Assembly: GCA_024699395.1 (NCBI GenBank)
Contig: JAILPU010000127.1
Location: 1 to 5,200, forward strand
DNA from: Lachnospiraceae bacterium
Lineage (GTDB): Bacteria; Bacillota; Clostridia; Lachnospirales; Lachnospiraceae
Direction: 5' to 3'
DNA: 5,200 bases
Positions 1 to 5,200 of the stretch are shown here, piece by piece. Below the pieces are notes generated by a model. The model did no database searches, was not told where the DNA came from, and was given only the letters and a program-made list of their open reading frames with translations. Positions within the stretch are counted from its first letter, which is position 1; every line of letters begins with the position of its first letter. Position numbers and translations under genes: made by a program.

Positions 1-54
1 TTCGGAAATTTATTTTTCCAAGGTAGAGCTAGCGGAGAAATCGACTTTGGCCAT

Positions 55-384
55 TCATTTTGACTTTCTGATTACTTCATATTCCGGGGAAATATTGCCG
101 CCAAAATAATAATAATCCACAAGAAAAGAATCTTTATTATATGTAAGACCATAGTGGTCGCAGAGATAATCTATATCTTTAGGGTATGCACCCTCTAAGC
201 TGTAGCACTCTGTTATGCCCCTTTGAACGGCAGCTTTAAGCTGTTCATCTTCTTTTTCGTAGGTGGTCTTTTCAACATTTGCGACCCCCTTAACGAAAAG
301 AGAGAAGAGAACCACGAAAGCTGCAGCGGACAATATGGGCATAATAGGAAGTTTTGAACGGTTTTTGGGATTGAATCTGTTCAT
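55..384 (-). CDS. Small membrane-anchored pseudopilin-like protein
   Basis: This 109-residue protein has a short basic N-terminus (residues 1-11, with K7, R9 and K11), one hydrophobic segment at about 12-31, and a polar C-terminal domain outside the membrane. Residues 48-74 (QLKAAVQRGI, then YSLEGAYPKDIDYL) resemble the part of type II pseudopilins and type IV pilins where the helix ends in a G-x-YP turn. I see no prepilin cleavage motif (Gly before Phe or Met plus Glu5) ahead of the hydrophobic segment, so it probably stays uncleaved. Cys60 and Cys75 could form a disulfide. The start is supported by GAAAGG at 390-395, 5 nt upstream. It lies 16 nt after the GspF-like gene and is the last clear gene of that operon, so a role as an accessory or minor pilin of the same machine is inferred. 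It could also be an unrelated small membrane protein. No specific family is recognised with confidence. Confidence 0.72.
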   Translation of the reverse strand: MNRFNPKNRSKLPIMPILSAAAFVVLFSLFVKGVANVEKTTYEKEDEQLKAAVQRGITECYSLEGAYPKDIDYLCDHYGLTYNKDSFLVDYYYFGGNISPEYEVIRKSK

Positions 385-400
385 GGTAACCTTTCTTTAA

Positions 401-1447
401 TTATCCAATATTCGACATAATGCTCATAAGGGGAAGGATAACGGATAAAAGGATAAGCCCAACGATAAGGGAAAGGATAATAACAAGTGTGGGCTCCAAA
501 ACGGAAACGATTCGTCTTATGGAATCATCACTTTCTTTCTCGTATCCTTTAGCAATCTTGGTGAGCACCATATCGGTCTTACCGCTTTTAATACCCACCG
601 CTATCATCTCGGAAAAAAGATTATTGAAAATTCCCGAAGCGTTCAGTGACTCGGAAAGGTTGGAACCGGTCTTTAAGTGATTGCAGCATTCGTCTATTTT
701 GCGGGAAAGGGAATCATTCTCCACAAGACTTTTAATCATATCAAGACTGAAATATGTGTCCATTCCGCTGGTAAGGCAAAGGGCAAGGCTTGAAGCAAAA
801 CGCTCGCAGGCCACTGCATTCATAAATCCCTTTGTCAAAGGGAAAACTGCCATAAACTTTTTAAGAGCACGCTGTCCCCTTTTGGTCTTTACGCAGAATA
901 GCATTCCGAAAAGCATTATAAGAAGAACAATAAGAAGAAACAGGGAATACTTTTCCATTACCCTTCCAAGGTTGAGAAGATGTGCGGCTATACCTGACAT
1001 GTGGCTTCCCAGCTCGTTGAAGACTCTTTCAAAAACAGGCATAACCTTTGTTATAAGGACAAAGATAACCGCAAGCATCATCATTATCATAACGAAGGGA
1101 TAGAGAGTTGCGTTTTTAATGCTTTCATATATAAGGTCTTCTTTTTCATAATAATCCGACAGAGCAAAGAGACAGTTATCTAAGTTACCGGATTCCTCAC
1201 CCAGCCTTATGGTATTGACTACATAGGGAGGAAAGCATTCCACCTGGGCAAGGGCTTTGTGAAAATGAAGTTTTTGCTCGTCACCTTTTAAAATATTGTT
1301 GAGTATCTGACGTCCGGATTCGCTTTTGTTTGATTTGCACATTACCCTCATGGACTCATAGGGGGTGATACCTGCCTGTATAAGCATTGCTGCCTCACTG
1401 CAGAAGGAAGCGATCTCTTTGTTGGAAAGCATCTTGTGTTCGGTCAT
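401..1447 (-). CDS. Type II secretion / type IV pilus platform protein, GspF/PilC family
   Basis: This 348-residue inner-membrane protein belongs to the GspF/PilC/TadC platform family. In known systems that protein couples the cytoplasmic assembly ATPase to (pseudo)pilus growth. It shows the duplicated family architecture: one cytoplasmic helical domain at about 8-115 and a second at about 210-316. Each carries the glycine signature (GEESGNLD at 83-90, GIKSGKTD at 285-292) and ends at a membrane helix with a conserved proline (ATLYPFV at 113-119, LEPTLVI at 317-323). Hydrophobic segments lie at about 117-137, 167-186 and 318-341. The length is somewhat below the usual 400 or so residues because the N-terminal extension is short. 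The start is supported by GAAAGG at 1456-1461, 8 nt upstream. It follows the lipoprotein gene by 21 nt and precedes the pilin-like gene by 16 nt, so the three are probably co-transcribed. No GspE-type ATPase is visible. The family call is secure; pilus versus secretion use is not decided. Confidence 0.93.
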   Translation of the reverse strand: MTEHKMLSNKEIASFCSEAAMLIQAGITPYESMRVMCKSNKSESGRQILNNILKGDEQKLHFHKALAQVECFPPYVVNTIRLGEESGNLDNCLFALSDYYEKEDLIYESIKNATLYPFVMIMMMLAVIFVLITKVMPVFERVFNELGSHMSGIAAHLLNLGRVMEKYSLFLLIVLLIMLFGMLFCVKTKRGQRALKKFMAVFPLTKGFMNAVACERFASSLALCLTSGMDTYFSLDMIKSLVENDSLSRKIDECCNHLKTGSNLSESLNASGIFNNLFSEMIAVGIKSGKTDMVLTKIAKGYEKESDDSIRRIVSVLEPTLVIILSLIVGLILLSVILPLMSIMSNIG

Positions 1448-1468
1448 GATAAGTACCTTTCTTTATCA

Positions 1469-2482
1469 TCAGAAGATTTTGCTGACGGTATAATTGGAAC
1501 CGTCGCCTATAAATTTTTTGAGCTTTGAGGAATCCATATTGGCACCGAAGGTGGGATCCACAAGGCTCCAGCTGTTGCCGTCAAATTCTATTATGCCGTT
1601 TATCCATCCCTTTTCGGCGGTATAGACGCTTATCCATGCATGGTATGCATCATTGGCATAACCCACTTCAAGGCGGGTGGGAATCATGTGACATCTTAGC
1701 ATGGCGGCCATAAGAGAAGCGTAATCCAGACATATTCCTTTCCCGGTTGAAAGGGTTTTGTCCGGTTCGGGAAGATACCCTGTGGGAGGGGAACTTGCCA
1801 GCTCGTAATCGTATTTTATATTTTTGGTGACATAATCATATATTACTGAAACAATCTCCAATTCTCCGGTACAGCTTGAAGAAAGCTCGTTACTCTTTTG
1901 AACGGAAGCGGATTTTTCGTCAAAGGAGACGAATTGATTGGGGAAAAGAGCGGGGCCGAATTCGTCTTTGAGCTTGACCTCGAAAGAACCGAAAAGGCAG
2001 GAGATGTAGTCATTACCTTTAATATTTTCATAGACGTTAACGGTGTAGTTTCCGTCTCCGTCGGTGAGAGGGAATGTGTCAAATTCTTCTTTAAAAAGAT
2101 CGTAGGTGTAGGTTAATCCTCCGGGAGTTTCCAGACGCAATTTTACTTTGGGAGAAGAACCTGAATATTTGGCCGTAAAATACCCTTCGCCGGAGTTTGA
2201 ATAATCTATGACAGCCTTGTCATTTTCAAACACCAGAGTATTGGGTGATTCAGGAATCATAATCCGGATATCCTTGCCCGGATATTTGTCTTCGGACTGC
2301 TCTGTCTCATGGCCGGATAAGCCGGCGTCTGACGGCCAAGTGGAGGATGAACTTGTCAATGGTACGGAATCCGCACCGGAATCTGACAGGTTGCCGAACT
2401 CTTTGGAAGAGTTATCTTCACCGCAACCTCCCGACACACACATTATCATGAGAAAGAGCCCTAAATAAAAGCTCTTCTTCAT
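1469..2482 (-). CDS. Transglutaminase-like cell-surface lipoprotein
   Basis: This 337-residue protein starts with a lipoprotein signal: MKK, a hydrophobic stretch at 5-16, then SGGC with the candidate lipid-bearing Cys20. The serine at -3 is a weak lipobox match. A Ser/Asp/Glu-rich linker (21-70) follows, then a probable beta-sandwich region (about 70-180), then a transglutaminase-core domain (about 205-315). The full triad is present: Cys251 in GKGICLDYA, His281 in YHAWISV and Asp309 in LVDPTFG. Members of this superfamily act as proteases, peptide cross-linkers or amidases, and the substrate here is unknown. The ATG at 2482 is chosen because GGGGAG at 2490-2495 lies 7 nt upstream. An in-frame TTG at 2497 overlaps that site and would be a poor start. 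As the first gene of an operon with GspF-like and pilin-like genes, it may process or anchor surface fibres, which is an inference. Catalytic activity is likely given the intact triad. Confidence 0.88.
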   Translation of the reverse strand: MKKSFYLGLFLMIMCVSGGCGEDNSSKEFGNLSDSGADSVPLTSSSSTWPSDAGLSGHETEQSEDKYPGKDIRIMIPESPNTLVFENDKAVIDYSNSGEGYFTAKYSGSSPKVKLRLETPGGLTYTYDLFKEEFDTFPLTDGDGNYTVNVYENIKGNDYISCLFGSFEVKLKDEFGPALFPNQFVSFDEKSASVQKSNELSSSCTGELEIVSVIYDYVTKNIKYDYELASSPPTGYLPEPDKTLSTGKGICLDYASLMAAMLRCHMIPTRLEVGYANDAYHAWISVYTAEKGWINGIIEFDGNSWSLVDPTFGANMDSSKLKKFIGDGSNYTVSKIF

Positions 2483-2531
2483 ATACGTACTCCCCAACGT
2501 TTGGTGTGTAAATACTTAAAGCTTTGATGTC

Positions 2532-2540
2532 ATTATACCA
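2532..2540 (-). promoter_or_regulatory. Extended -10 promoter for the lipoprotein-gspF-pilin operon
   Basis: On the minus strand the sequence reads TGGTATAAT, a perfect -10 hexamer with the TG dinucleotide one base upstream (an extended -10). No good -35 hexamer sits 16-18 nt further upstream, which extended -10 promoters tolerate. Transcription would begin near 2525, giving a leader of about 43 nt before the ATG at 2482. Confidence 0.7.
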
Positions 2541-2566
2541 TTTTTTCGGTAAGGTATCAGCAAAAC

Positions 2567-2595
2567 TTGAAAAAACAAATTAGGATGTTTATAAT
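2567..2595 (+). promoter_or_regulatory. Sigma-A promoter for rfbD
   Basis: TTGAAA at 2567-2572 and TATAAT at 2590-2595 are separated by exactly 17 nt, close to the vegetative consensus. Transcription would start near 2602, leaving a leader of about 29 nt to the rfbD ATG. The divergent operon's promoter lies less than 30 bp away, so the two may compete for polymerase or share a regulator. I see no operator-like palindrome between them. Confidence 0.82.
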
Positions 2596-2630
2596 GTAGA
2601 AGCATTTGAAATTATACTTTGGAGGCGGAT

Positions 2631-3482
2631 ATGAGAGTATTGGTTACCGGCGTTAAAGGCCAGCTTGGATATGATGTTGTAAGGGAACTTGAAAAAAGAG
2701 ATATAACGGCTGTGGGAGTTGATATTGAAGAGATGGATATAACCGACAGCGCTTCTGTTGATAAGGTTATCACCGAGAGCAATGTGGATGCGGTTATTCA
2801 TTGTGCAGCCTACACTGCGGTGGACGCCGCTGAGGAAAACGAGGCTGTGTGCCGTAAGATTAACGTGGAAGGCACAGGCAATATAGCCAAGGTCTGCAAA
2901 AAACTGGATATAAAGATGATATATATAAGTACGGATTATGTTTTTAACGGTAATGGTGAGAGACCCTGGGAGCCTGATGATGAAACAGATCCCGTGAGCG
3001 TATACGGAACTACCAAGAGAGACGGTGAGCTTCAGGTCACATCTGTTCTTGATAAGTATTTTATAGTAAGGATTGCGTGGGTATTCGGAATAAACGGAAA
3101 GAATTTTGTTAAGACCATGCTTTCTCTTGCCGAAAACCATGATACTTTAAGAGTTGTAAACGATCAGTTCGGTTCTCCTACCTATACATATGATCTCTCA
3201 AGACTTTTGGTGGATATGATTTTGACGGAAAAATACGGAATCTATCATGCCACCAACGAGGGAATGATTTCCTGGTATGATTTTGCCTGTGCTATTTTTA
3301 AAGCTGCGGGCAAAAACGTTAATGTAATCCCTGTATCTTCAGAAGAATATGGCGCAAAGGCCAACAGACCTCATAACAGCCGCCTCAGCAAAGAAAAATT
3401 GGTGAAAGCAGGATTTGAACTTCTGCCTCCCTGGGAGGACGCTCTTGAAAGATACATAGGAGAGCTGGGATTAAATAATTGA
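2631..3482 (+). CDS. rfbD: dTDP-4-dehydrorhamnose reductase
   Basis: This 283-residue cytoplasmic enzyme of the extended short-chain dehydrogenase fold carries out the last step of dTDP-L-rhamnose synthesis, the NAD(P)H-dependent reduction of dTDP-4-keto-L-rhamnose. It has the Rossmann motif TGVKGQLG (Gly7, Gly10, Gly13), the HCAAYTAVD segment at 57-65, and the catalytic set Thr101 (in YISTDYVFNG), Tyr125 and Lys129 (YGTTK). It also has the substrate-side motifs DQFGSPTY (178-185) and RPHNSRL (246-252). The length matches the family. The ATG at 2631 is chosen because GGAGG at 2621-2625 lies 5 nt upstream; the in-frame TTG at 2619 precedes that site. It has its own promoter and is followed by a possible terminator, so it seems to be monocistronic, whereas rfbA, rfbB and rfbC usually sit beside it. 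Rhamnose would feed cell-wall polysaccharide. The equivalent name is rmlD. Confidence 0.96.
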   Translation: MRVLVTGVKGQLGYDVVRELEKRDITAVGVDIEEMDITDSASVDKVITESNVDAVIHCAAYTAVDAAEENEAVCRKINVEGTGNIAKVCKKLDIKMIYISTDYVFNGNGERPWEPDDETDPVSVYGTTKRDGELQVTSVLDKYFIVRIAWVFGINGKNFVKTMLSLAENHDTLRVVNDQFGSPTYTYDLSRLLVDMILTEKYGIYHATNEGMISWYDFACAIFKAAGKNVNVIPVSSEEYGAKANRPHNSRLSKEKLVKAGFELLPPWEDALERYIGELGLNN

Positions 3483-3492
3483 TTGCAGATGA

Positions 3493-3535
3493 CCGGATTC
3501 AGTTGGATAGGAAGAGACTAAATCCGGCGTTTGTA
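3493..3535 (+). terminator. Possible rho-independent terminator after rfbD
   Basis: Eleven bases after the rfbD stop an imperfect stem forms: CCGGATT (3493-3499) plus AGT (3501-3503) pairs with ACT (3517-3519) plus AATCCGG (3521-3527), with a single C/A mismatch. The loop is 13 nt. The run that follows (GTTTG, then AAAAG) is only weakly T-rich, so termination may be inefficient. The position supports the call and the tail weakens it. Confidence 0.45.
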
Positions 3536-3681
3536 AAAGTTTAAGAAAAAACAATTAGTGACAAAGTCTGTGAAACTTTGATATTTTATATATCCGTGTG
3601 GGTCTTGGTGCATAACCGAAAAAACATAACATAAAATTACAAATTAGGCTTGAAAACCGAGTTGCAGCGGAGCACCATTTT

Positions 3682-3709
3682 GACAGACGGACAGATAGAT
3701 AGACAGACA
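3682..3709 (+). repeat. GACA/GATA tetranucleotide array
   Basis: Seven consecutive 4-base units read GACA, GACG, GACA, GATA, GATA, GACA, GACA, a short tandem array of GAYA type with one variant unit. It begins inside a perfect -35 hexamer (TTGACA, 3680-3685) and ends just before GATAAT (3712-3717). Tetranucleotide arrays can change length by slippage, but units this mixed would slip less often than a pure array. Confidence 0.85.
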
Positions 3710-3724
3710 GGGATAATTAGCGTT

Positions 3725-3733
3725 TGGTATAAA
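3725..3733 (+). promoter_or_regulatory. Candidate extended -10 promoter upstream of the structured leader
   Basis: TGGTATAAA matches an extended -10 element and resembles the TGGTATAAT on the other strand at 2532-2540. No convincing -35 hexamer lies 16-18 nt upstream. If it is used, transcription would start near 3740 and the transcript would begin just before the hairpins at 3754-3829. Confidence 0.4.
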
Positions 3734-3753
3734 AATATATTGATTTGATTACG

Positions 3754-3785
3754 AGCATGTGCCTCTTGTAGGTATGTGCTTTTTT
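3754..3785 (+). terminator. Strong hairpin with T tract (terminator or attenuator)
   Basis: AGCATGTGCCT (3754-3764) pairs over its full 11 bases with AGGTATGTGCT (3770-3780), using three G-U wobbles and a 5-nt loop CTTGT. Five Ts follow directly (3781-3785). This is the shape of a rho-independent terminator on the plus strand. It could end transcription coming from the left, or act as an attenuator in the leader of the phage-derived genes, since a Shine-Dalgarno site follows only 20 nt later. Confidence 0.72.
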
Positions 3786-3800
3786 CGTGCTTTGTACGAA
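3784..3800 (+). other. Second short hairpin in the leader
   Basis: TTCGTGC (3784-3790) pairs with GTACGAA (3794-3800) over 7 bases with one G-U wobble and a 3-nt TTT loop. It directly abuts the T tract of the preceding hairpin and lies 4 nt before the Shine-Dalgarno site, so it may shape translation initiation there. Confidence 0.55.
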
Positions 3801-3804
3801 CTTT

Positions 3805-3829
3805 AGGAGGGGCGATTATATGTAATTGC
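3805..3829 (+). promoter_or_regulatory. Shine-Dalgarno site with ATG-TAA start-stop inside a hairpin
   Basis: AGGAGGGG (3805-3812) is one of the strongest ribosome binding sites in the window. Seven nt later comes ATG (3820-3822), but the next codon is TAA (3823-3825). The ATG lies in the 4-nt loop TATG of a 7-bp stem: GCGATTA (3812-3818) with TAATTGC (3823-3829), including one G-U pair. This is either a start-stop control element or the scar of a gene whose frame was lost just after the start. Confidence 0.6.
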
Positions 3830-3845
3830 ACACACATCTGTTGAA

Positions 3846-3956
3846 ATGCAAGAAGAAGTTGAAGGAATACAAGAACATAGTAATCATGACGTTATTTTTA
3901 AAGAGCTTGATATAAAGAATGCTTTTTCTATGACTACATGCGCCGGTTTAAGATAA
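3846..3956 (+). pseudogene. Short reading frame or gene remnant overlapping the phage head gene
   Basis: From ATG 3846 this frame encodes 36 residues beginning MQEEVEGIQE and ending CAGLR. The frame is open from 3807 without an earlier ATG. Its codons look coding-like: most begin with a purine and it is rich in Glu. The frame-0 ATG has no Shine-Dalgarno site, while the strong site at 3805-3812 points to an ATG in another frame, so an original start was probably lost by a frameshift or deletion. Its end overlaps the following head gene by 19 nt, as phage genes often do, and translational coupling is possible. In many phages the gene before the minor head gene encodes the portal, but I cannot recognise a portal C-terminus here. 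I do not recognise the family. Confidence 0.4.
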
Positions 3957-4894
3957 AGGACGAGATCTGGCAGAAATGGGTGGCTGAGCAATCCAAAACT
4001 CCGGAGGAATACAGGAAATGGCGTAAAAGCCAGATAATGGCAGGGGAACGCTGGAAGGCTTTACAGAATACCATAGCCAAAGACTTGTATAACGCCAATG
4101 TCGCAGCTAATAATATAGCCCGCTCATCTATCCCTGAGATCTATGCCATTAACTTTAACTTCGGGATCTATGAAGTGGAAACTACTCTTGGAATAGATAC
4201 GGGCTTTACCCTTTATAACAAGGATGCAGTAATGCGCATTATTGAAAAGGATCCTGCAATATATAAAAGACCGGGAGCCAAAACAGCCAAGGCTATTAAA
4301 GAAGGTAAGATAATCCGCTGGAATAAACAAAAGGTCCAGTCAGTAATGATACAAGGGATCCTTCAGGGAGAAAGTATCCCCAACCTTGCAAAACGCCTTG
4401 CAAAGGAAACCTGTGAAAGTGATTATGGAATTGCCATTAGAAATGCCCGTACTATGACTACAGGAATCCAAAACGCAGGAAGGTTAGATGCCTATGCCAG
4501 AGCAGAAAAAATGGGTGTAAATATGGAGCAGGAATGGAGAGCTGTTCTTGATAACAGGACAAGGCACGATCATCGATTGCTGGACGGCCAGCGCCGTAAG
4601 ATCGGTGAAGCCTTCGAGGTAGATGGCATAAAGATTAAATATCCCGGGGATATAGGAGCACCCTCCTACATGATATATAATTGCAGATGCACTGTAAGGG
4701 GCGTTGTGGCGGGTTTAGAGCCCCGTTCACGTAAATACCGGGACGACACTGCCATTAAGGGCGTATCTTACGACACGTGGCAAAATACGCGGCAATCCGA
4801 GAGTAATCCCATAACCCTCCAGGCCGAAAAGGGAGAAGCTATGAGAAATTACTATATCCGGATGTATCGAAACGGCGGCAGGATAAAGAATTAG
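3938..4894 (+). CDS. Phage minor head / head morphogenesis protein (Mu F, SPP1 gp7 type), probably 5'-truncated
   Basis: This 318-residue protein belongs to the phage Mu F-like / SPP1 gp7-like minor head family, which in virions associates with the portal and helps capsid assembly or DNA entry. The family core lies at about 133-255 with TRHDHRLLDGQ (208-218), KYPGD (234-238) and YNCRCTV (247-253). The N-terminal helical part (residues 1-75) has the WRKSQIMAGERWKAL segment seen in relatives, and GVSYDTW (275-281) is a common C-terminal element. From memory, relatives usually carry some dozens of residues before the segment matching residue 1. Here the upstream frame hits a TGA at 3908-3910 after ten more codons, and ATG 3938 has no Shine-Dalgarno site. 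It may therefore be truncated, or translated by coupling to the overlapping upstream frame. An HK97-gp10-like gene follows 9 nt later. The family is clear; function in this remnant is doubtful. Confidence 0.85.
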   Translation: MRRFKIKDEIWQKWVAEQSKTPEEYRKWRKSQIMAGERWKALQNTIAKDLYNANVAANNIARSSIPEIYAINFNFGIYEVETTLGIDTGFTLYNKDAVMRIIEKDPAIYKRPGAKTAKAIKEGKIIRWNKQKVQSVMIQGILQGESIPNLAKRLAKETCESDYGIAIRNARTMTTGIQNAGRLDAYARAEKMGVNMEQEWRAVLDNRTRHDHRLLDGQRRKIGEAFEVDGIKIKYPGDIGAPSYMIYNCRCTVRGVVAGLEPRSRKYRDDTAIKGVSYDTWQNTRQSESNPITLQAEKGEAMRNYYIRMYRNGGRIKN

Positions 4895-4903
4895 GTAAAA
4901 AAC

Positions 4904-5200
4904 ATGCGTGTAGAGATTAAAGACAATTCCGGTAAATTTAAAAATGAAATGAATCAAAAAATACCTGTGATCTTGGAAAGTATCGGAATCCATCTTGAGG
5001 GTGAAGCCATGGATGAACTTGAAAATACTCCCAGGAGGGTGGATACCGGGAATCTGAAGAACAGCATAACTCACAAAGTATCCGAATCGGAAAAAGTAGT
5101 CTATATTGGAACAAATGTGGAATATGCCCTGTATGTCCACGAAGGCACATTAAAGCTAAAGCCCAACAGGTTTCTAAAGAATGCTGTAATCCATAATGAA
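4904..5200 (+). CDS. HK97 gp10-like phage head-tail/tail-completion protein (partial, runs off the edge)
   Basis: Ninety-nine residues are visible from ATG 4904 with no stop before the window ends. The HK97 gp10-like family pattern is clear: VDTGNLKNSI (residues 46-55), then a VYIGTNVEYALYVHEGT strand-turn segment, then a LKPNRFLKNA segment matching the usual P-x-x-F-L near the C-terminus. Family members are about 110-150 residues, so most of the protein is here. They are small proteins of the head-tail junction or tail assembly. A weak AGGT (4893-4896) overlaps the stop of the head gene and lies 7 nt before the ATG, which suggests co-transcription and coupled translation. In ordinary phages several capsid and connector genes separate these two families; their absence is the odd point. 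Confidence 0.86.
   Translation, partial: MRVEIKDNSGKFKNEMNQKIPVILESIGIHLEGEAMDELENTPRRVDTGNLKNSITHKVSESEKVVYIGTNVEYALYVHEGTLKLKPNRFLKNAVIHNE

Larger units (their letters stand above)
3528..3753 (+). other. Gene-free stretch between rfbD and the phage-derived block
   Basis: No reading frame here has a ribosome binding site or protein-like composition. The sequence is AT-rich and contains a small inverted repeat (CAAAGT at 3562-3567 with ACTTTG at 3575-3580, 7-nt loop, followed by an AT-rich run). It also holds a TTGACA hexamer (3680-3685), a tetranucleotide array and an extended -10 motif, described separately. A chromosome/prophage boundary may lie in this stretch, but I cannot see a duplicated attachment core or a tRNA gene. 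Confidence 0.5.

Noticed and set aside
1..21. Small inverted repeat (TTGGAAA on the minus strand with TTTCCGAA, AT-rich loop) that could be a terminator for the left operon
   Set aside because: The stem is short and AT-rich, and any T tract would lie outside the window, so it cannot be judged.
10..54. Minus-strand ATG directly after the pilin-like stop (TGA-ATG), encoding 14 residues starting MAKVDF
   Set aside because: It stops after 14 codons and has no strong Shine-Dalgarno site or recognisable sequence. It is too short to call without the sequence further left.
2589..3140. Minus-strand 183-residue reading frame opposite rfbD
   Set aside because: It is the complementary shadow of a strongly supported gene, with no Shine-Dalgarno site and no protein-like features.
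3562..3590. Six-base inverted repeat followed by an AT-rich run as a second terminator after rfbD
   Set aside because: The stem is short with few GC pairs, and the run after it is mixed A and T, so it is too weak to call.
3682..3709. GACA/GATA array as a CRISPR or iteron-type repeat
   Set aside because: The units are only four bases, directly abutting and without spacers, so it is a simple tandem repeat.
3637..3837. Minus-strand 66-residue reading frame across the gene-free stretch
   Set aside because: It has no ribosome binding site and no recognisable motif, and it runs through the hairpins and the tetranucleotide array antisense. It is best explained as a chance frame.
4727..5150. Two overlapping minus-strand reading frames (137 and 70 residues) opposite the phage genes
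   Set aside because: Both lie antisense to the well-supported head and gp10-like genes. Their Phe/Ile/His-rich composition is typical of shadow frames.

Overview
The window looks like the chromosome of a low-to-moderate GC Gram-positive bacterium of the Bacillota, most likely a clostridium of the Lachnospiraceae type. This is an inference from purine-rich Shine-Dalgarno sites close to ATG starts, consensus sigma-A promoters, a lipoprotein transglutaminase of a style common in that group, and phage head genes of Firmicute type. No gene here fixes the genus.

Left part (about 55-2540, minus strand). A three-gene operon reads right to left from an extended -10 promoter at 2532-2540. Its genes are a transglutaminase-like lipoprotein (1469-2482), a GspF/PilC-type inner-membrane platform protein (401-1447) and a small membrane-anchored protein with a pseudopilin-like body (55-384). 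Gaps are only 21 and 16 nt, and the last two genes share the same ten-base leader around their ribosome binding sites. The set suggests a type II secretion or type IV pilus-like machine at the cell surface, but the assembly ATPase, prepilin peptidase and a major prepilin are not in view.

Middle part (2567-3530, plus strand). A divergent, near-consensus promoter (TTGAAA, 17 nt, TATAAT) drives a stand-alone rfbD (rmlD), which encodes the last enzyme of dTDP-L-rhamnose synthesis. It starts at ATG 2631. An imperfect GC-containing hairpin just after its stop may end transcription. The other rhamnose genes are not adjacent on the right.

Right part (about 3540-5200, plus strand). A gene-free stretch of roughly 300 bases holds a GACA/GATA tetranucleotide array, an extended -10 motif, a strong terminator-like hairpin with a T tract, a second hairpin, and a strong Shine-Dalgarno site. 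That site leads to an ATG which is immediately followed by TAA and sits in the loop of a third hairpin. After it come phage structural genes: a short reading frame of unknown origin, a Mu-F/SPP1-gp7-type minor head protein that seems to lack its N-terminal part, and an HK97-gp10-like protein cut by the window edge. The scaffold, major capsid and connector genes that normally lie between these two are absent, so this looks like a decayed prophage or a very reduced phage-derived module. The structured leader ahead of it is the least explained sequence in the window.
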